Shown here in pieces: positions 1-5,924 of a DNA stretch of 5,924 nucleotides. The stretch is from contig CAMYMP010000096.1 of the NCBI GenBank assembly GCA_947259435.1, forward strand, positions 1 to 5,924. The letters are read 5' to 3'. Source of the stretch: an uncultured Woeseiaceae bacterium. Its GTDB lineage: Bacteria > Pseudomonadota > Gammaproteobacteria > Woeseiales > Woeseiaceae. The translations under genes were made by a program, and so were the position numbers. Below the pieces are notes generated by a model. It saw nothing but the letters and a program-made list of their open reading frames with translations, had not been told where the DNA came from and ran no database searches. How positions within the stretch are numbered: position 1 is the first letter of the stretch; the number at the start of each line of letters is the position of its first letter.

Positions 1-195
1 CATGCTGATCGTGAAGTACTGACGATTCATGTACGCGTTCGCACCTTCCTGAATCGCTGCAGCGATTTCCTGCATGCGGGCATTGCCGGCAGGCTGTTTG
101 AGAATCCACTGTGTCGAGATGATGCCGAATAGAATGGCGAGAGCGCCGGCGCCGATCGAAAGCCACAGGGCCATCTCATTTGAAAATACCGTCAT
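1..195 (-). CDS. hppA: Membrane-bound pyrophosphatase (ion-pumping PPase), N-terminal part
   Basis: Only the first 65 codons are in the window; the gene continues past position 1. The product starts [18 protein letters not shown] first membrane helix covers about residues 9-28. It is followed by [17 protein letters not shown] (39-55) and NRQYFTI (57-63), a very characteristic early block of the membrane H+/Na+-translocating pyrophosphatase family. Such enzymes hydrolyse PPi in the cytoplasm and pump H+ or Na+ across the inner membrane. The start is well set: AGGAG (positions 203-207 on the complementary strand) lies 7 nt before the ATG. The gene lies downstream of pfp in the same direction, which points to shared use of PPi. 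Whether it pumps H+ or Na+, and whether it needs K+, depends on residues outside the window. The family call is firm from the motif; the function is known from the family. Confidence 0.9.
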   Translation of the reverse strand, partial: MTVFSNEMALWLSIGAGALAILFGIISTQWILKQPAGNARMQEIAAAIQEGANAYMNRQYFTISM

Positions 196-325
196 TAGAA
201 ATCTCCTGACGTGAGCATGCAGACCGAACGAAACCAACTACGCGGGCATGACTGCCGACATACGGGCTGCATTCGTTGTGATTTTCCCCAAAAGGATTTT
301 TATTCCCGGCTGGGCCGGGCGCGCA
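196..325 (-). other. Intergenic gap between pfp and hppA
   Basis: This 130-bp gap holds a small hairpin just after the pfp stop (listed separately), an A/T-rich patch (about 281-304) and the hppA ribosome binding site. I looked for a sigma-70 promoter for hppA and found no convincing pair of boxes. I cannot tell whether hppA is read through from pfp or has its own promoter. Confidence 0.5.
305..319 (-). terminator. Possible weak terminator or 3'-end hairpin after pfp
   Basis: CCCGGC and GCCGGG form a perfect 6-bp GC stem around a 3-nt loop, beginning 6 nt after the pfp stop codon. On the minus strand the stem is followed by AATAAAAATCCTTTT, which is not a clean T-run. It could therefore be a leaky terminator that lowers hppA expression, or only a stabilising 3' hairpin. 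On the plus strand GC-rich sequence follows, so it is not a terminator in that direction. Confidence 0.35.
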
Positions 326-1588
326 TCATACCACAAATTTTGTGTTCAGCCGCGGCTTCACCGACGCGTTTTTGAGCGACACATAATTTGGTAAGCCATT
401 GATATATGGAGGATAATCTTCACCACGAATCAGTGGTTCCAAATATCGGCGGGCGGCTGCCGTGATCCCGAATCCATCCTTGGTGATATACCGCCGCGGC
501 AGCATCTTTTCCTTGTTGGCGATACGCCCGAGCGGCGCCGATTCGATACGCCAGCGATACGGCTTGTCTGACACGCGTTTGATGACGGGCATGACGGCCG
601 TTTTGCCCTGCAGCGCGAACTTTACGGCCGCTTTGCCAACAGCATAGGCCTGTTCGACGTCGACCGCCGACGCAATGTGCCGTGCCGAGCGTTGCAGATA
701 GTCGGCCACGGCGTAGTGGTACTTGAGGCCGAGGTTGTCACGAACCATAGCGGCGACGACCGAAGCGACGCCGCCGAGCTGAGCGTGGCCAAATGCGTCC
801 CGAGTTCCGGCTTCAGCCAGGAATTTGCCGTTGGCATAGCTCGCACCTTCGCTCACGACAACAACACAGTAGTCGTACTTGGTAACGCACTCGCTAACGC
901 GCTTGAGGAATGCGCGTTTATTAAACGGAATTTCCGGGAACAGGATGATGTGTGGCGCGTCTCCGGGTTTGCTGCCAGCCAGCCCTCCCGCGGCCGCGAT
1001 CCAGCCCGCGTGCCGACCCATTACTTCGAGTATGAAAACCTTGGTCGAAGTCTTTGCCATCGACACTACGTCGAGCGCGGCCTCCTTCGTCGAGACGGCG
1101 ACGTACTTGGCAACGGACCCGAAACCCGGGCAGTTATCGGTAACCGGCAGGTCATTGTCAACGGTTTTCGGTACCCCGAGGCAGGTGACCGGGAAGCCCA
1201 TCCTCTTGCTGATCTGCGACACCTTGAGCGCCGTGTCCATCGAGTCGTTGCCGCCGTTGTAGAAGAAATAACCTATATCGTGAGCACGAAATACCTCGAT
1301 CAGCCGCTCATATTCGGCCCGGTTCTCTTCAACACTCTTGAGCTTGTATCGCGCGGAGCCGAAGGCACCGCCTGGTGTATGCCTGAGTGCTGCGATGGTC
1401 TTCGCGCTCTCGCGATTCGTATCGATCATGTCTTCGGTTAACGCACCAATGATCCCGTTGCGGCCCGCATAGACGTTGGCAATTTTGTTGCGGTGTTTGC
1501 GAGCGGTCTCGATGACGCCGCATGCGGTTGCGTTGATGACTGCGGTTACACCACCGGACTGGGCATAGAAGGCGTTTCTGGCTGACAT
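326..1588 (-). CDS. pfp: PPi-dependent 6-phosphofructokinase
   Basis: This 420-residue enzyme converts fructose 6-phosphate plus PPi to fructose 1,6-bisphosphate plus Pi, reversibly, in the cytoplasm (glycolysis/gluconeogenesis). The substrate loop SGG is at 11-13. The phosphate-binding GGNDS is at 112-116, PKTVDND at 140-146 with the presumed catalytic Asp144, and MGRHAGW at 190-196. Two positions mark PPi rather than ATP use: Asp115, where ATP enzymes have the second Gly of GGDGS, and Lys141, where ATP enzymes have Gly in PGTIDND. Asn114 replaces the first Asp of GGDGS; as I recall, GGNDS is normal in this bacterial PPi-PFK subgroup, so it is not a defect. The start is supported by GGGGA (complement of 1598-1602) 9 nt upstream and by the standard N-terminus, FYAQSGGVTAVINA. 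hppA follows in the same direction. A mixed PPi/ATP enzyme cannot be excluded by sequence alone. Confidence 0.93.
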   Translation of the reverse strand: MSARNAFYAQSGGVTAVINATACGVIETARKHRNKIANVYAGRNGIIGALTEDMIDTNRESAKTIAALRHTPGGAFGSARYKLKSVEENRAEYERLIEVFRAHDIGYFFYNGGNDSMDTALKVSQISKRMGFPVTCLGVPKTVDNDLPVTDNCPGFGSVAKYVAVSTKEAALDVVSMAKTSTKVFILEVMGRHAGWIAAAGGLAGSKPGDAPHIILFPEIPFNKRAFLKRVSECVTKYDYCVVVVSEGASYANGKFLAEAGTRDAFGHAQLGGVASVVAAMVRDNLGLKYHYAVADYLQRSARHIASAVDVEQAYAVGKAAVKFALQGKTAVMPVIKRVSDKPYRWRIESAPLGRIANKEKMLPRRYITKDGFGITAAARRYLEPLIRGEDYPPYINGLPNYVSLKNASVKPRLNTKFVV

Positions 1589-1744
1589 GGTTAGATTTCC
1601 CCGGAGTGTCTGTGACTGAAAGCGTGCGAGGATAACATTGATTGACCTTCAACCTCATTTTGGTCAGGATGGCGAAATGTCGCAGAGCATCACGATATGA
1701 GAGAGCGACTACTCAAAAAATCAAAGACCGAAGAGAGTTAAGCA
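1589..1744. promoter_or_regulatory. Divergent control region between pfp and adk
   Basis: This 156-bp gap must hold the promoters for pfp (leftward) and adk (rightward). It contains the pfp ribosome binding site at its left end and the adk site AAGAGAG (1731-1737) at its right end. One rightward promoter candidate is listed separately; I could not find a convincing leftward one. No clear operator palindrome or riboswitch fold was seen. Confidence 0.55.
1642..1670 (+). promoter_or_regulatory. Candidate sigma-70 promoter for adk
   Basis: TTGACC (1642-1647) matches five of six bases of the -35 consensus. With an exact 17-bp spacer it is followed by CAGGAT (1665-1670), which matches only three of six bases of the -10 consensus. 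The predicted start would be near 1677, giving a leader of about 68 nt before adk. The weak -10 makes this tentative. Confidence 0.35.
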
Positions 1745-2386
1745 ATGCGCATTGTATTACTCGGGGCGCCAGGTTCCGGCAAGGGCACTCAGGCCAAGAA
1801 ACTGATGGCGGACAGGAATATTCCGCAAATCTCGACCGGCGACATGCTGCGTGAGGCGGTCGCAACCGGTACGCGCTTTGGCCAGAAGGCGAAGGCCATC
1901 ATGGACGCGGGCAATCTGGTATCGGACGACATCGTGCTGGGCATCATCAGCGAACGGCTGTCCAAAAGCGACGCAGCCGATGGATTCATACTCGACGGTT
2001 TTCCGCGCACCAAGACGCAGGCGCTCGACCTGGAAGAACTGCTTGATCAGCTCGGCACGCCGCTAAACGCTGCCGTGCTGATGGATGTCGATTTCGATGT
2101 TCTGATGAAACGGCTGACCGGTCGTCGGACCTGCTCACTGACAGGCAAGCTGCTCAACGTTTACTTCTCGTCGCAGCAAGAACTCGACGAATGCACCAAT
2201 GCCGGTGGCGAGTTGATCCAGCGTGAAGATGACAATGAAGAGACGATCGCTAACCGTCTCGACGTCTATCGTGCGCAGACTGAGCCGCTCGTCGACTTTT
2301 ATCGCAAGCGCGGCACTCTCAAGACGGTCGATGCCGACGGCGCCATCGACGAGGTCTATCAAAGACTGCTCGAGGCGATTACCTAA
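1745..2386 (+). CDS. adk: Adenylate kinase
   Basis: Adenylate kinase catalyses AMP + ATP = 2 ADP in the cytoplasm. The 213-residue length fits the long bacterial form with a full lid. Visible motifs are the P-loop GAPGSGKGT (7-15), the AMP-site STGDMLR (30-36), DGFPR (84-88), the lid entry TGRR (125-128), REDD (160-163) and the arginine of RLDVYR (171-176). The lid (about 126-163) has Cys130 and Cys150 at two of the four positions that bind zinc in Bacillus-type enzymes, but Thr133 and Ala153 at the other two. It matches neither the zinc lid nor the E. coli His/Ser/Asp/Thr polar lid. The start follows AAGAGAG with 7 nt spacing. The gene faces away from pfp and its stop overlaps that of rnd. 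It probably restores ADP from AMP released by PPi-forming reactions (inference). Confidence 0.97.
   Translation: MRIVLLGAPGSGKGTQAKKLMADRNIPQISTGDMLREAVATGTRFGQKAKAIMDAGNLVSDDIVLGIISERLSKSDAADGFILDGFPRTKTQALDLEELLDQLGTPLNAAVLMDVDFDVLMKRLTGRRTCSLTGKLLNVYFSSQQELDECTNAGGELIQREDDNEETIANRLDVYRAQTEPLVDFYRKRGTLKTVDADGAIDEVYQRLLEAIT
2383..2386. other. Overlapping stop codons of convergent adk and rnd
   Basis: The four bases CTAA carry the adk stop TAA (2384-2386) on the plus strand and the rnd stop TAG (complement of 2383-2385) on the minus strand. There is no intergenic space, so any terminator for either gene must lie inside the other gene. Confidence 0.9.
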
Positions 2387-3456
2387 AGCATCTGCGTCAG
2401 CTGGTTCCCGATTACGTCGCGGCGCCAGCCCTGCAGGACCTTTGATTTTTGATCTCTGTCCAAGATGATGGCGGAGAGGTCGCGTTTGGATGCCACGGTT
2501 TCCGCGGCAAGGCCAAGGTCCTCGGCACGCTCGGCGACCAGCTTCTGCATCGACTTCAACAAAGCCTTTTGCGATTCATTGGGTGGGCGCGGAGGGTCGT
2601 AGTCGTTGTCATCGGAGTCTGCGGCCGTGATGGCTGCGATGATGTTCTGGCCCGCGCGGCGTATCATGCCGGCCGGCAGTGCGTCGATTCTGCTCAGCTC
2701 GTCCATGCTGGATGGCATACCCGCGACGACCTCGAGCAGGGCACTGTCTTTCGCAATCCACTGCCGCGGCCGATTCGCCCGCAGAGCTTCCGACTCCCGC
2801 CATGCGGCCAGCCTCGCAGCCGCAGCTCTGCGCTTGCCGCGCAGGTTTCTCGCACCTTTCATACGATCGACGGCGAGGGCCGGGTCCATATCGTAGAGGG
2901 CCGGGTCCAGCAGCTGCGCCGAGTCCTCTTCGGCCCACGCCAGCCGCCCCAGCTTGTCGTGCCGTTCGGCAAGCAAATCGCAGGCAGGCAGCAGGTGCTC
3001 GACATCTTCGGCTGCGTAATGCAGATATTCAGCAGATAACGGCCGTCGTGACCAGTCAGCACGCGTATGTGATTTCGGCACATCGACATCAAACAGTTCC
3101 TTGACGAGATTCGCGTACCCGAGTTGTGGCGCATAACCGAGAAGGCCCGCCGCTATTTGCGTGTCGAAGAGACATGTTGGCATTCGCTCTGCGGATTGGT
3201 AGACAACCTCTATGTCCTGGCGCCCCGAATGGACGACCCAGGTTTTCGCCATGAGGATGTCCCAGAATGTGCCCATGTTGTTGCCGGTCAATGGGTCAAC
3301 GCAGTAGATCTTTTCGTCGCAGGAAACCTGCACCAGACACAATTCCGCAAAAAACGTCTTTTCGCGCATGAACTCCGTGTCGAGACCGACGCGAGCTTGC
3401 GCTTTGAGTTTGTCGCCTAGCGAATCGGGTCTTTCGACCAGGGTGAATTCGGGCAT
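2383..3456 (-). CDS. rnd: Ribonuclease D
   Basis: RNase D is a 3'-5' exoribonuclease that trims tRNA precursors and other small structured RNAs in the cytoplasm. The 357-residue product has the DEDDy exonuclease domain: ExoI LDTEF with Asp26 and Glu28, ExoII HSGRQD with Asp81, and ExoIII YAAED with Tyr147 and Asp151. An HRDC domain (about 208-280), an acidic, proline-rich linker (280-292) and a second helical domain up to the C-terminus follow. This layout and length match E. coli RNase D (375 residues). The ATG at 3456 is the only ordinary start after an in-frame TAA a few codons upstream, but its ribosome binding site is poor: only AGG close to the start, with a GAGG too far upstream. Expression may be low. 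It converges on adk with a 4-bp overlap and diverges from the membrane-protein gene. Confidence 0.94.
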   Translation of the reverse strand: MPEFTLVERPDSLGDKLKAQARVGLDTEFMREKTFFAELCLVQVSCDEKIYCVDPLTGNNMGTFWDILMAKTWVVHSGRQDIEVVYQSAERMPTCLFDTQIAAGLLGYAPQLGYANLVKELFDVDVPKSHTRADWSRRPLSAEYLHYAAEDVEHLLPACDLLAERHDKLGRLAWAEEDSAQLLDPALYDMDPALAVDRMKGARNLRGKRRAAAARLAAWRESEALRANRPRQWIAKDSALLEVVAGMPSSMDELSRIDALPAGMIRRAGQNIIAAITAADSDDNDYDPPRPPNESQKALLKSMQKLVAERAEDLGLAAETVASKRDLSAIILDRDQKSKVLQGWRRDVIGNQLTQML

Positions 3457-3475
3457 TGGCCTGGTTGGGTCCGGG

Positions 3476-3504
3476 TTCGAATCCTCAGGTTAACATGCGA
3501 TGAT
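3476..3504 (+). promoter_or_regulatory. Weak candidate promoter for the membrane gene-mpl run
   Basis: In the 66-bp divergent gap, GATGAT (3499-3504; four of six -10 bases) is preceded directly by TGC, an extended -10 signature. TTCGAA (3476-3481; three of six -35 bases) sits 17 bp upstream. The transcript would start near 3511 and have a leader of only about a dozen bases. This is a weak match in a short gap, and I found nothing better for either direction. Confidence 0.25.
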
Positions 3505-3522
3505 TGCACTTCCGAACCAGGG

Positions 3523-4038
3523 ATGTTCCGCAACGTGTTGCAACTAATAAGAACGCTGTTCGATATCGTACTGCTGCGCAAAGGACCCCAAGATTTACCG
3601 CGATCCTGGTTATTGTTCGTTCTGATTCTGGCGCTATGGCTGTTTTCGGCGCTGGCGGCGCTGGCGCTGATCGGACAGTTCGACGAAACGGATTTCTTTC
3701 TGGGACTGTTCAGCGGTGCGATCGGAGTTTTGTGCTACGCGTCGCTCGTCGTTGTCAGTGGATGGCCCGAGCGGCTGTTACAGACAATCTCGGCCGTTAT
3801 TGGCTGTGGTGCGCTCATCTCGGTAGTGTTCGTTGCTGAGTATGTCCTGTTGCTGCCATTTCTTGGCGAGGTTCCTACAGGACTTATCGCAAATTTGATC
3901 CTGCTCTGGTCCGTGCCAGTGGAAGGACATATCATTGCACGCGCGATAGATCGCCACTGGTACGTCGGTATTGTAATTGCAATCGCTGTTTTTGCGCTGC
4001 AGTACATCATCTACAGCGCCATAACCGCAACGCCCTGA
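3523..4038 (+). CDS. Small integral membrane protein, function unknown
   Basis: This 171-residue protein is strongly hydrophobic, with about five membrane helices at 29-50, 57-79, 86-111, 119-139 and 147-168. The N-terminal 28 residues are amphipathic and basic and contain LLRKGPQDLP (17-26). The fourth helix holds WSVPVEGHIIARAI (129-142). I recall similar LR-x-GPQDLP proteins in gammaproteobacteria but no function, so I leave it unnamed. No catalytic motif, cysteine pair or signal-peptide cleavage site stands out. The start is uncertain: at the ATG, CAGGG abuts the start codon, too close for a good ribosome binding site, while GTG at 3535 would put AGGGA 11 nt upstream. Either start keeps all the helices. 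The gene ends 7 bp before mpl, so the two are almost certainly co-transcribed. A role near the cell envelope is an inference from that link. Confidence 0.8.
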   Translation: MFRNVLQLIRTLFDIVLLRKGPQDLPRSWLLFVLILALWLFSALAALALIGQFDETDFFLGLFSGAIGVLCYASLVVVSGWPERLLQTISAVIGCGALISVVFVAEYVLLLPFLGEVPTGLIANLILLWSVPVEGHIIARAIDRHWYVGIVIAIAVFALQYIIYSAITATP

Positions 4039-4041
4039 GAG
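4037..4041 (+). promoter_or_regulatory. mpl ribosome binding site overlapping the upstream stop codon
   Basis: GAGAG shares two bases with the TGA stop (4036-4038) of the membrane-protein gene and lies 4 nt before the mpl ATG. Ribosomes finishing the upstream gene would be at the mpl start, which suggests translational coupling. Confidence 0.55.
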
Positions 4042-4045
4042 CCTC

Positions 4046-5494
4046 ATGCATATACACATACTCGGAATCTGCGGGACCTTCATGGGCGGTGTGGCGGCGC
4101 TCGCGCGGGCGGCAGGTGTAGAAGTATCAGGCTGCGACAGTGCCGCATACCCGCCGATGAGCACGCAACTCAAAGAGCTCGGCGTCGATATTCACGAGGG
4201 CTTCGATGCCGCGCAGCTCGATGTGGCGCCGGATATGGTTGTGGTCGGCAACGTAATGAGTCGTGGCGTCGATGTCGTCGAGGCAATGCTTGATCGTGGC
4301 ATCCCGTATACGTCCGGCCCCAGATGGTTAGCGGAGAACGTATTGCGTGACCGGCACGTTCTGGCCGTGGCTGGCACGCACGGTAAGACGACGACAGCCG
4401 CCATGCTTGCCTGGATACTGCGCGATACGGGCCATGCGGCCGGCTATCTGATTGGCGGCATCCCGACAAATTTCGGGGTGTCTGCGAGCTTCGGGGACTC
4501 GAAGTACTTTGTGGTTGAAGCGGATGAATATGACACCGCATTTTTCGACAAGCGGGCCAAGTTCGTGCATTACGGTCCTCGCACCGTCGTGCTCAATAAC
4601 CTCGAGTTCGACCACGCGGACATTTACAAAGACATCGACGCAATCCTATGGCAGTTTCACCAGCTGCTGCGCACGGTTCCGGCGAGCGGTCGCATCATTC
4701 TCAATGCGGCGGACGCCAATCTGCGCGCGCTGATCGACATGGGATGCTGGACGCCTGTTGAGTCGTTCGGGTCTGACGGCGACGCGGACTGGACCGCAAA
4801 ATTTTTGGATGCGGCCGAACGCCGCATCAGCATCGAGGACCCGAATGGCCTGAGGGCTGAAACGCGCTGGCACCTGGGCGGCCGGCACAATCTCGAAAAT
4901 GCGCTGGCTGCGGTTGCTGCAGCGCAGTCGGCCGGCGTCACGCTACAGCAGTCCCTTGACGCATTGTCGCGATTCGAGGGAGTCAAACGTCGCATGGAAC
5001 GCACGGCGACTGTTGGCAATATTGCGATTTACGATGACTTTGCCCATCACCCGACCGCAATCCGGCGCACGATCGCGGCCATGAGACGACGCTATCCGGG
5101 CCAGCGAATCGTCGTTGCGATCGAGCCGCGGTCCAATACGATGAAGCTGGGCGTGCACAACGCGACGCTGGCTGCCTCGCTGGCAGAGGCGGATCTCGTC
5201 TGGATGTATCGTCCTGCGGACATGGACGCTGATTTCGAAGCATCCCTCGAACCGTTGAGCGACCGGCTGCGACTGTTTGACGACTACGACAAACTGATCT
5301 CCGACATGTCGGGGAAAGTCCTGTCCGGCGATCAGGTGATCTTTATGAGCAATGGCGGACCAGCAGTACCAAGAGCCGATCGTGAACGTTCCCTTGTTTC
5401 CACTCAATACCGTGCTGTTCCCGGGAGGGCCGCTGCCGTTACGGATATTCGAGCAGCGCTATCTGGATATGATCAGCAGCTGCGTCAGGAATGA
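4046..5494 (+). CDS. mpl: UDP-MurNAc : L-Ala-gamma-D-Glu-meso-DAP ligase (murein tripeptide ligase)
   Basis: Mpl attaches the recycled tripeptide L-Ala-gamma-D-Glu-meso-DAP to UDP-MurNAc using ATP, in cytoplasmic peptidoglycan recycling. The N-terminal HIHILGICGTFMGG (2-15) is the Mpl form of the nucleotide-binding Rossmann motif. Then come the ATP loop GTHGKTTT (110-117), EADEYD (158-163), LEFDHAD (186-192), GRHNLENALA (279-288), DDFAHHPTAI (330-339) and EPRSNTMKLG (360-369). All three Mur-ligase domains are therefore present. The core ends at MSNGG (434-438), near where the E. coli protein (457 residues) has the same motif. There the usual continuation FGGIH plus a short helix is missing. 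Instead, 44 unrelated, Arg/Ala-rich residues run to the stop, all in DNA that also encodes the next protein in another frame. The ligase core looks intact; the tail may be novel, neutral, or the result of a sequence error. The start is fixed by family alignment and a GAGAG site. Confidence 0.95.
   Translation: MHIHILGICGTFMGGVAALARAAGVEVSGCDSAAYPPMSTQLKELGVDIHEGFDAAQLDVAPDMVVVGNVMSRGVDVVEAMLDRGIPYTSGPRWLAENVLRDRHVLAVAGTHGKTTTAAMLAWILRDTGHAAGYLIGGIPTNFGVSASFGDSKYFVVEADEYDTAFFDKRAKFVHYGPRTVVLNNLEFDHADIYKDIDAILWQFHQLLRTVPASGRIILNAADANLRALIDMGCWTPVESFGSDGDADWTAKFLDAAERRISIEDPNGLRAETRWHLGGRHNLENALAAVAAAQSAGVTLQQSLDALSRFEGVKRRMERTATVGNIAIYDDFAHHPTAIRRTIAAMRRRYPGQRIVVAIEPRSNTMKLGVHNATLAASLAEADLVWMYRPADMDADFEASLEPLSDRLRLFDDYDKLISDMSGKVLSGDQVIFMSNGGPAVPRADRERSLVSTQYRAVPGRAAAVTDIRAALSGYDQQLRQE
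5352..5494 (+). other. 143-bp out-of-frame overlap of mpl and the LON-domain gene
   Basis: The ATG of the downstream gene lies within the Asn436-Gly437 codons of the conserved Mpl SNGG motif, in the +1 frame relative to mpl. The mpl frame stays open for 47 codons inside the next gene. A same-strand overlap this long is unusual; most bacterial operon overlaps are only a few bases. Confidence 0.8.
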
Positions 5495-5924
5495 CGCGCC
5501 TTTCGGCGTGCTGTTGATCCGTGACGGCGGGGAAGCCGGACCAGCCACCACGCACGAGGTCGGAACACTGGCACGTATTATCGACTGGTATCAGGGCAGC
5601 GACGGCTTGCTCGGCGTCACCGCAATCGGCGAACAGCGTTTCCGCGTCGTCTCCAGTCATCGCGAGTCGAACGGTCTGAACGTCGGTAACATCGAAATTC
5701 TTCCCGACGAACCTGTGGTTCCGCTGCCCGACGAATATCGGGCGATGCCCACGATACTCGCCGGTGTACTCGACGACCTCGGCCTTCTCTATGAATCCCT
5801 GGATCGTCACATGGATGATGCAGCCTGGGTGACGAGCCGGTTTATCGAGATATTGCCGCTCGATCTCGAGCAAAAACAACATTGCCTGGAAAGCGCAGAT
5901 CCTGAGGCGCGGCTGCGCATCGTC
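5352..5924 (+). CDS. LON substrate-binding (peptidase S16 N-terminal) domain protein, C-terminus beyond window
   Basis: An open frame of 191 codons runs to the window end without a stop. The product starts MADQQYQEPIVNVPLFPLNT and continues VLFPGGPLPLRIFEQRYLDM (21-40), the hallmark opening of the LON substrate-binding domain. FGVLLIR (51-57), VGTLARI (70-76) and GEQRFRV (93-99) follow as beta-strand elements, with a helical end, ILPLDLEQKQHCLE (167-180). Free-standing proteins of this kind have about 190-220 residues and lack the ATPase and protease parts of Lon; their role is poorly known. None of the visible part resembles an AAA+ domain, but a full Lon cannot be strictly excluded because the gene is cut. 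The ATG follows an in-frame TGA at 5346-5348, so no earlier start exists; GTG at 5382 is possible. No strong ribosome binding site precedes it, so translation may depend on ribosomes reading mpl. Confidence 0.9.
   Translation, partial: MADQQYQEPIVNVPLFPLNTVLFPGGPLPLRIFEQRYLDMISSCVRNDAPFGVLLIRDGGEAGPATTHEVGTLARIIDWYQGSDGLLGVTAIGEQRFRVVSSHRESNGLNVGNIEILPDEPVVPLPDEYRAMPTILAGVLDDLGLLYESLDRHMDDAAWVTSRFIEILPLDLEQKQHCLESADPEARLRIV

Noticed and set aside
1243..1254. GGNDS in place of GGDGS in the phosphofructokinase, as a possible loss of the metal-binding Asp
   Set aside because: To my knowledge GGNDS is the usual form in this subgroup of bacterial PPi-dependent enzymes, and the catalytic Asp144 and Lys141 are present.
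677..1441. A 254-codon open frame on the plus strand
   Set aside because: It lies fully antisense to pfp, whose protein carries all its family motifs. Its own translation is Arg/Val-rich without any recognisable domain, typical of a mirror frame in GC-rich DNA.
1642..1854. A short plus-strand frame starting in the pfp-adk gap
   Set aside because: It runs out of frame into the adk P-loop region, has no ribosome binding site and codes for no recognisable protein.
2449..3039. A 196-codon plus-strand open frame
   Set aside because: It is antisense to rnd and its translation shows no domain. The RNase D active-site residues on the other strand settle the coding strand.
3471..3487. GGGTTCGAATCCT looks like the T-arm of a tRNA, possibly a tRNA remnant or attachment site
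   Set aside because: Only three stem pairs form (one of them G-T), there is no CCA end, acceptor stem or anticodon arm nearby, and no integrase or repeat accompanies it.
5439..5882. A 147-codon minus-strand open frame
   Set aside because: It is antisense to the LON-domain gene, which has clear family motifs and runs open to the window end. No ribosome binding site or domain supports the minus-strand frame.
1..5924. A hidden new system (defence, CRISPR, mobile element, secretion)
   Set aside because: All major frames are housekeeping genes in tight order. I saw no direct-repeat arrays, terminal inverted repeats, transposase motifs or unusual composition.

Overview
This window is an ordinary stretch of chromosome, most likely from a gammaproteobacterium. 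The adenylate kinase, RNase D, Mpl and LON-domain proteins all have a proteobacterial look. Base composition is moderately GC-rich, and almost every base is coding. The PPi-dependent phosphofructokinase next to a membrane pyrophosphatase resembles what is known from methanotrophs and some other gammaproteobacteria. I cannot name the genus. I see no mobile element, CRISPR array, tRNA, rRNA, prophage or defence locus, and no gap above 300 bases lacks a gene.

Left part (1-1588, minus strand): the 5' end of a membrane-bound pyrophosphatase gene (hppA, cut by the window edge) lies 130 bp downstream of pfp, the PPi-dependent 6-phosphofructokinase. A small hairpin follows the pfp stop. Together they form a pyrophosphate-energy module: Pfp uses or makes PPi at the fructose-6-phosphate step, and HppA couples PPi to an ion gradient.

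Middle (1589-3456): a 156-bp divergent gap separates pfp from adk (plus strand). Adk recycles the AMP produced by the same reactions that release PPi, so its position fits the energy theme. adk converges on rnd (RNase D, minus strand), and the two stop codons overlap by 4 bp.

Right part (3457-5924, plus strand): a 66-bp divergent gap precedes a tightly packed run of three genes. These are a small five-helix membrane protein of unknown function, mpl (murein tripeptide ligase of peptidoglycan recycling) and a LON substrate-binding-domain protein that runs off the window. The membrane gene and mpl are 7 bp apart. mpl and the LON-domain gene overlap out of frame by 143 bp, and the usual C-terminal tail of Mpl is missing.

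The points most worth a second look are the mpl/LON-domain overlap with loss of the conserved Mpl tail, the adenylate kinase lid that keeps only two of the four zinc-ligand positions, and the pfp-hppA-adk grouping. I found no evidence for a new multi-gene system.
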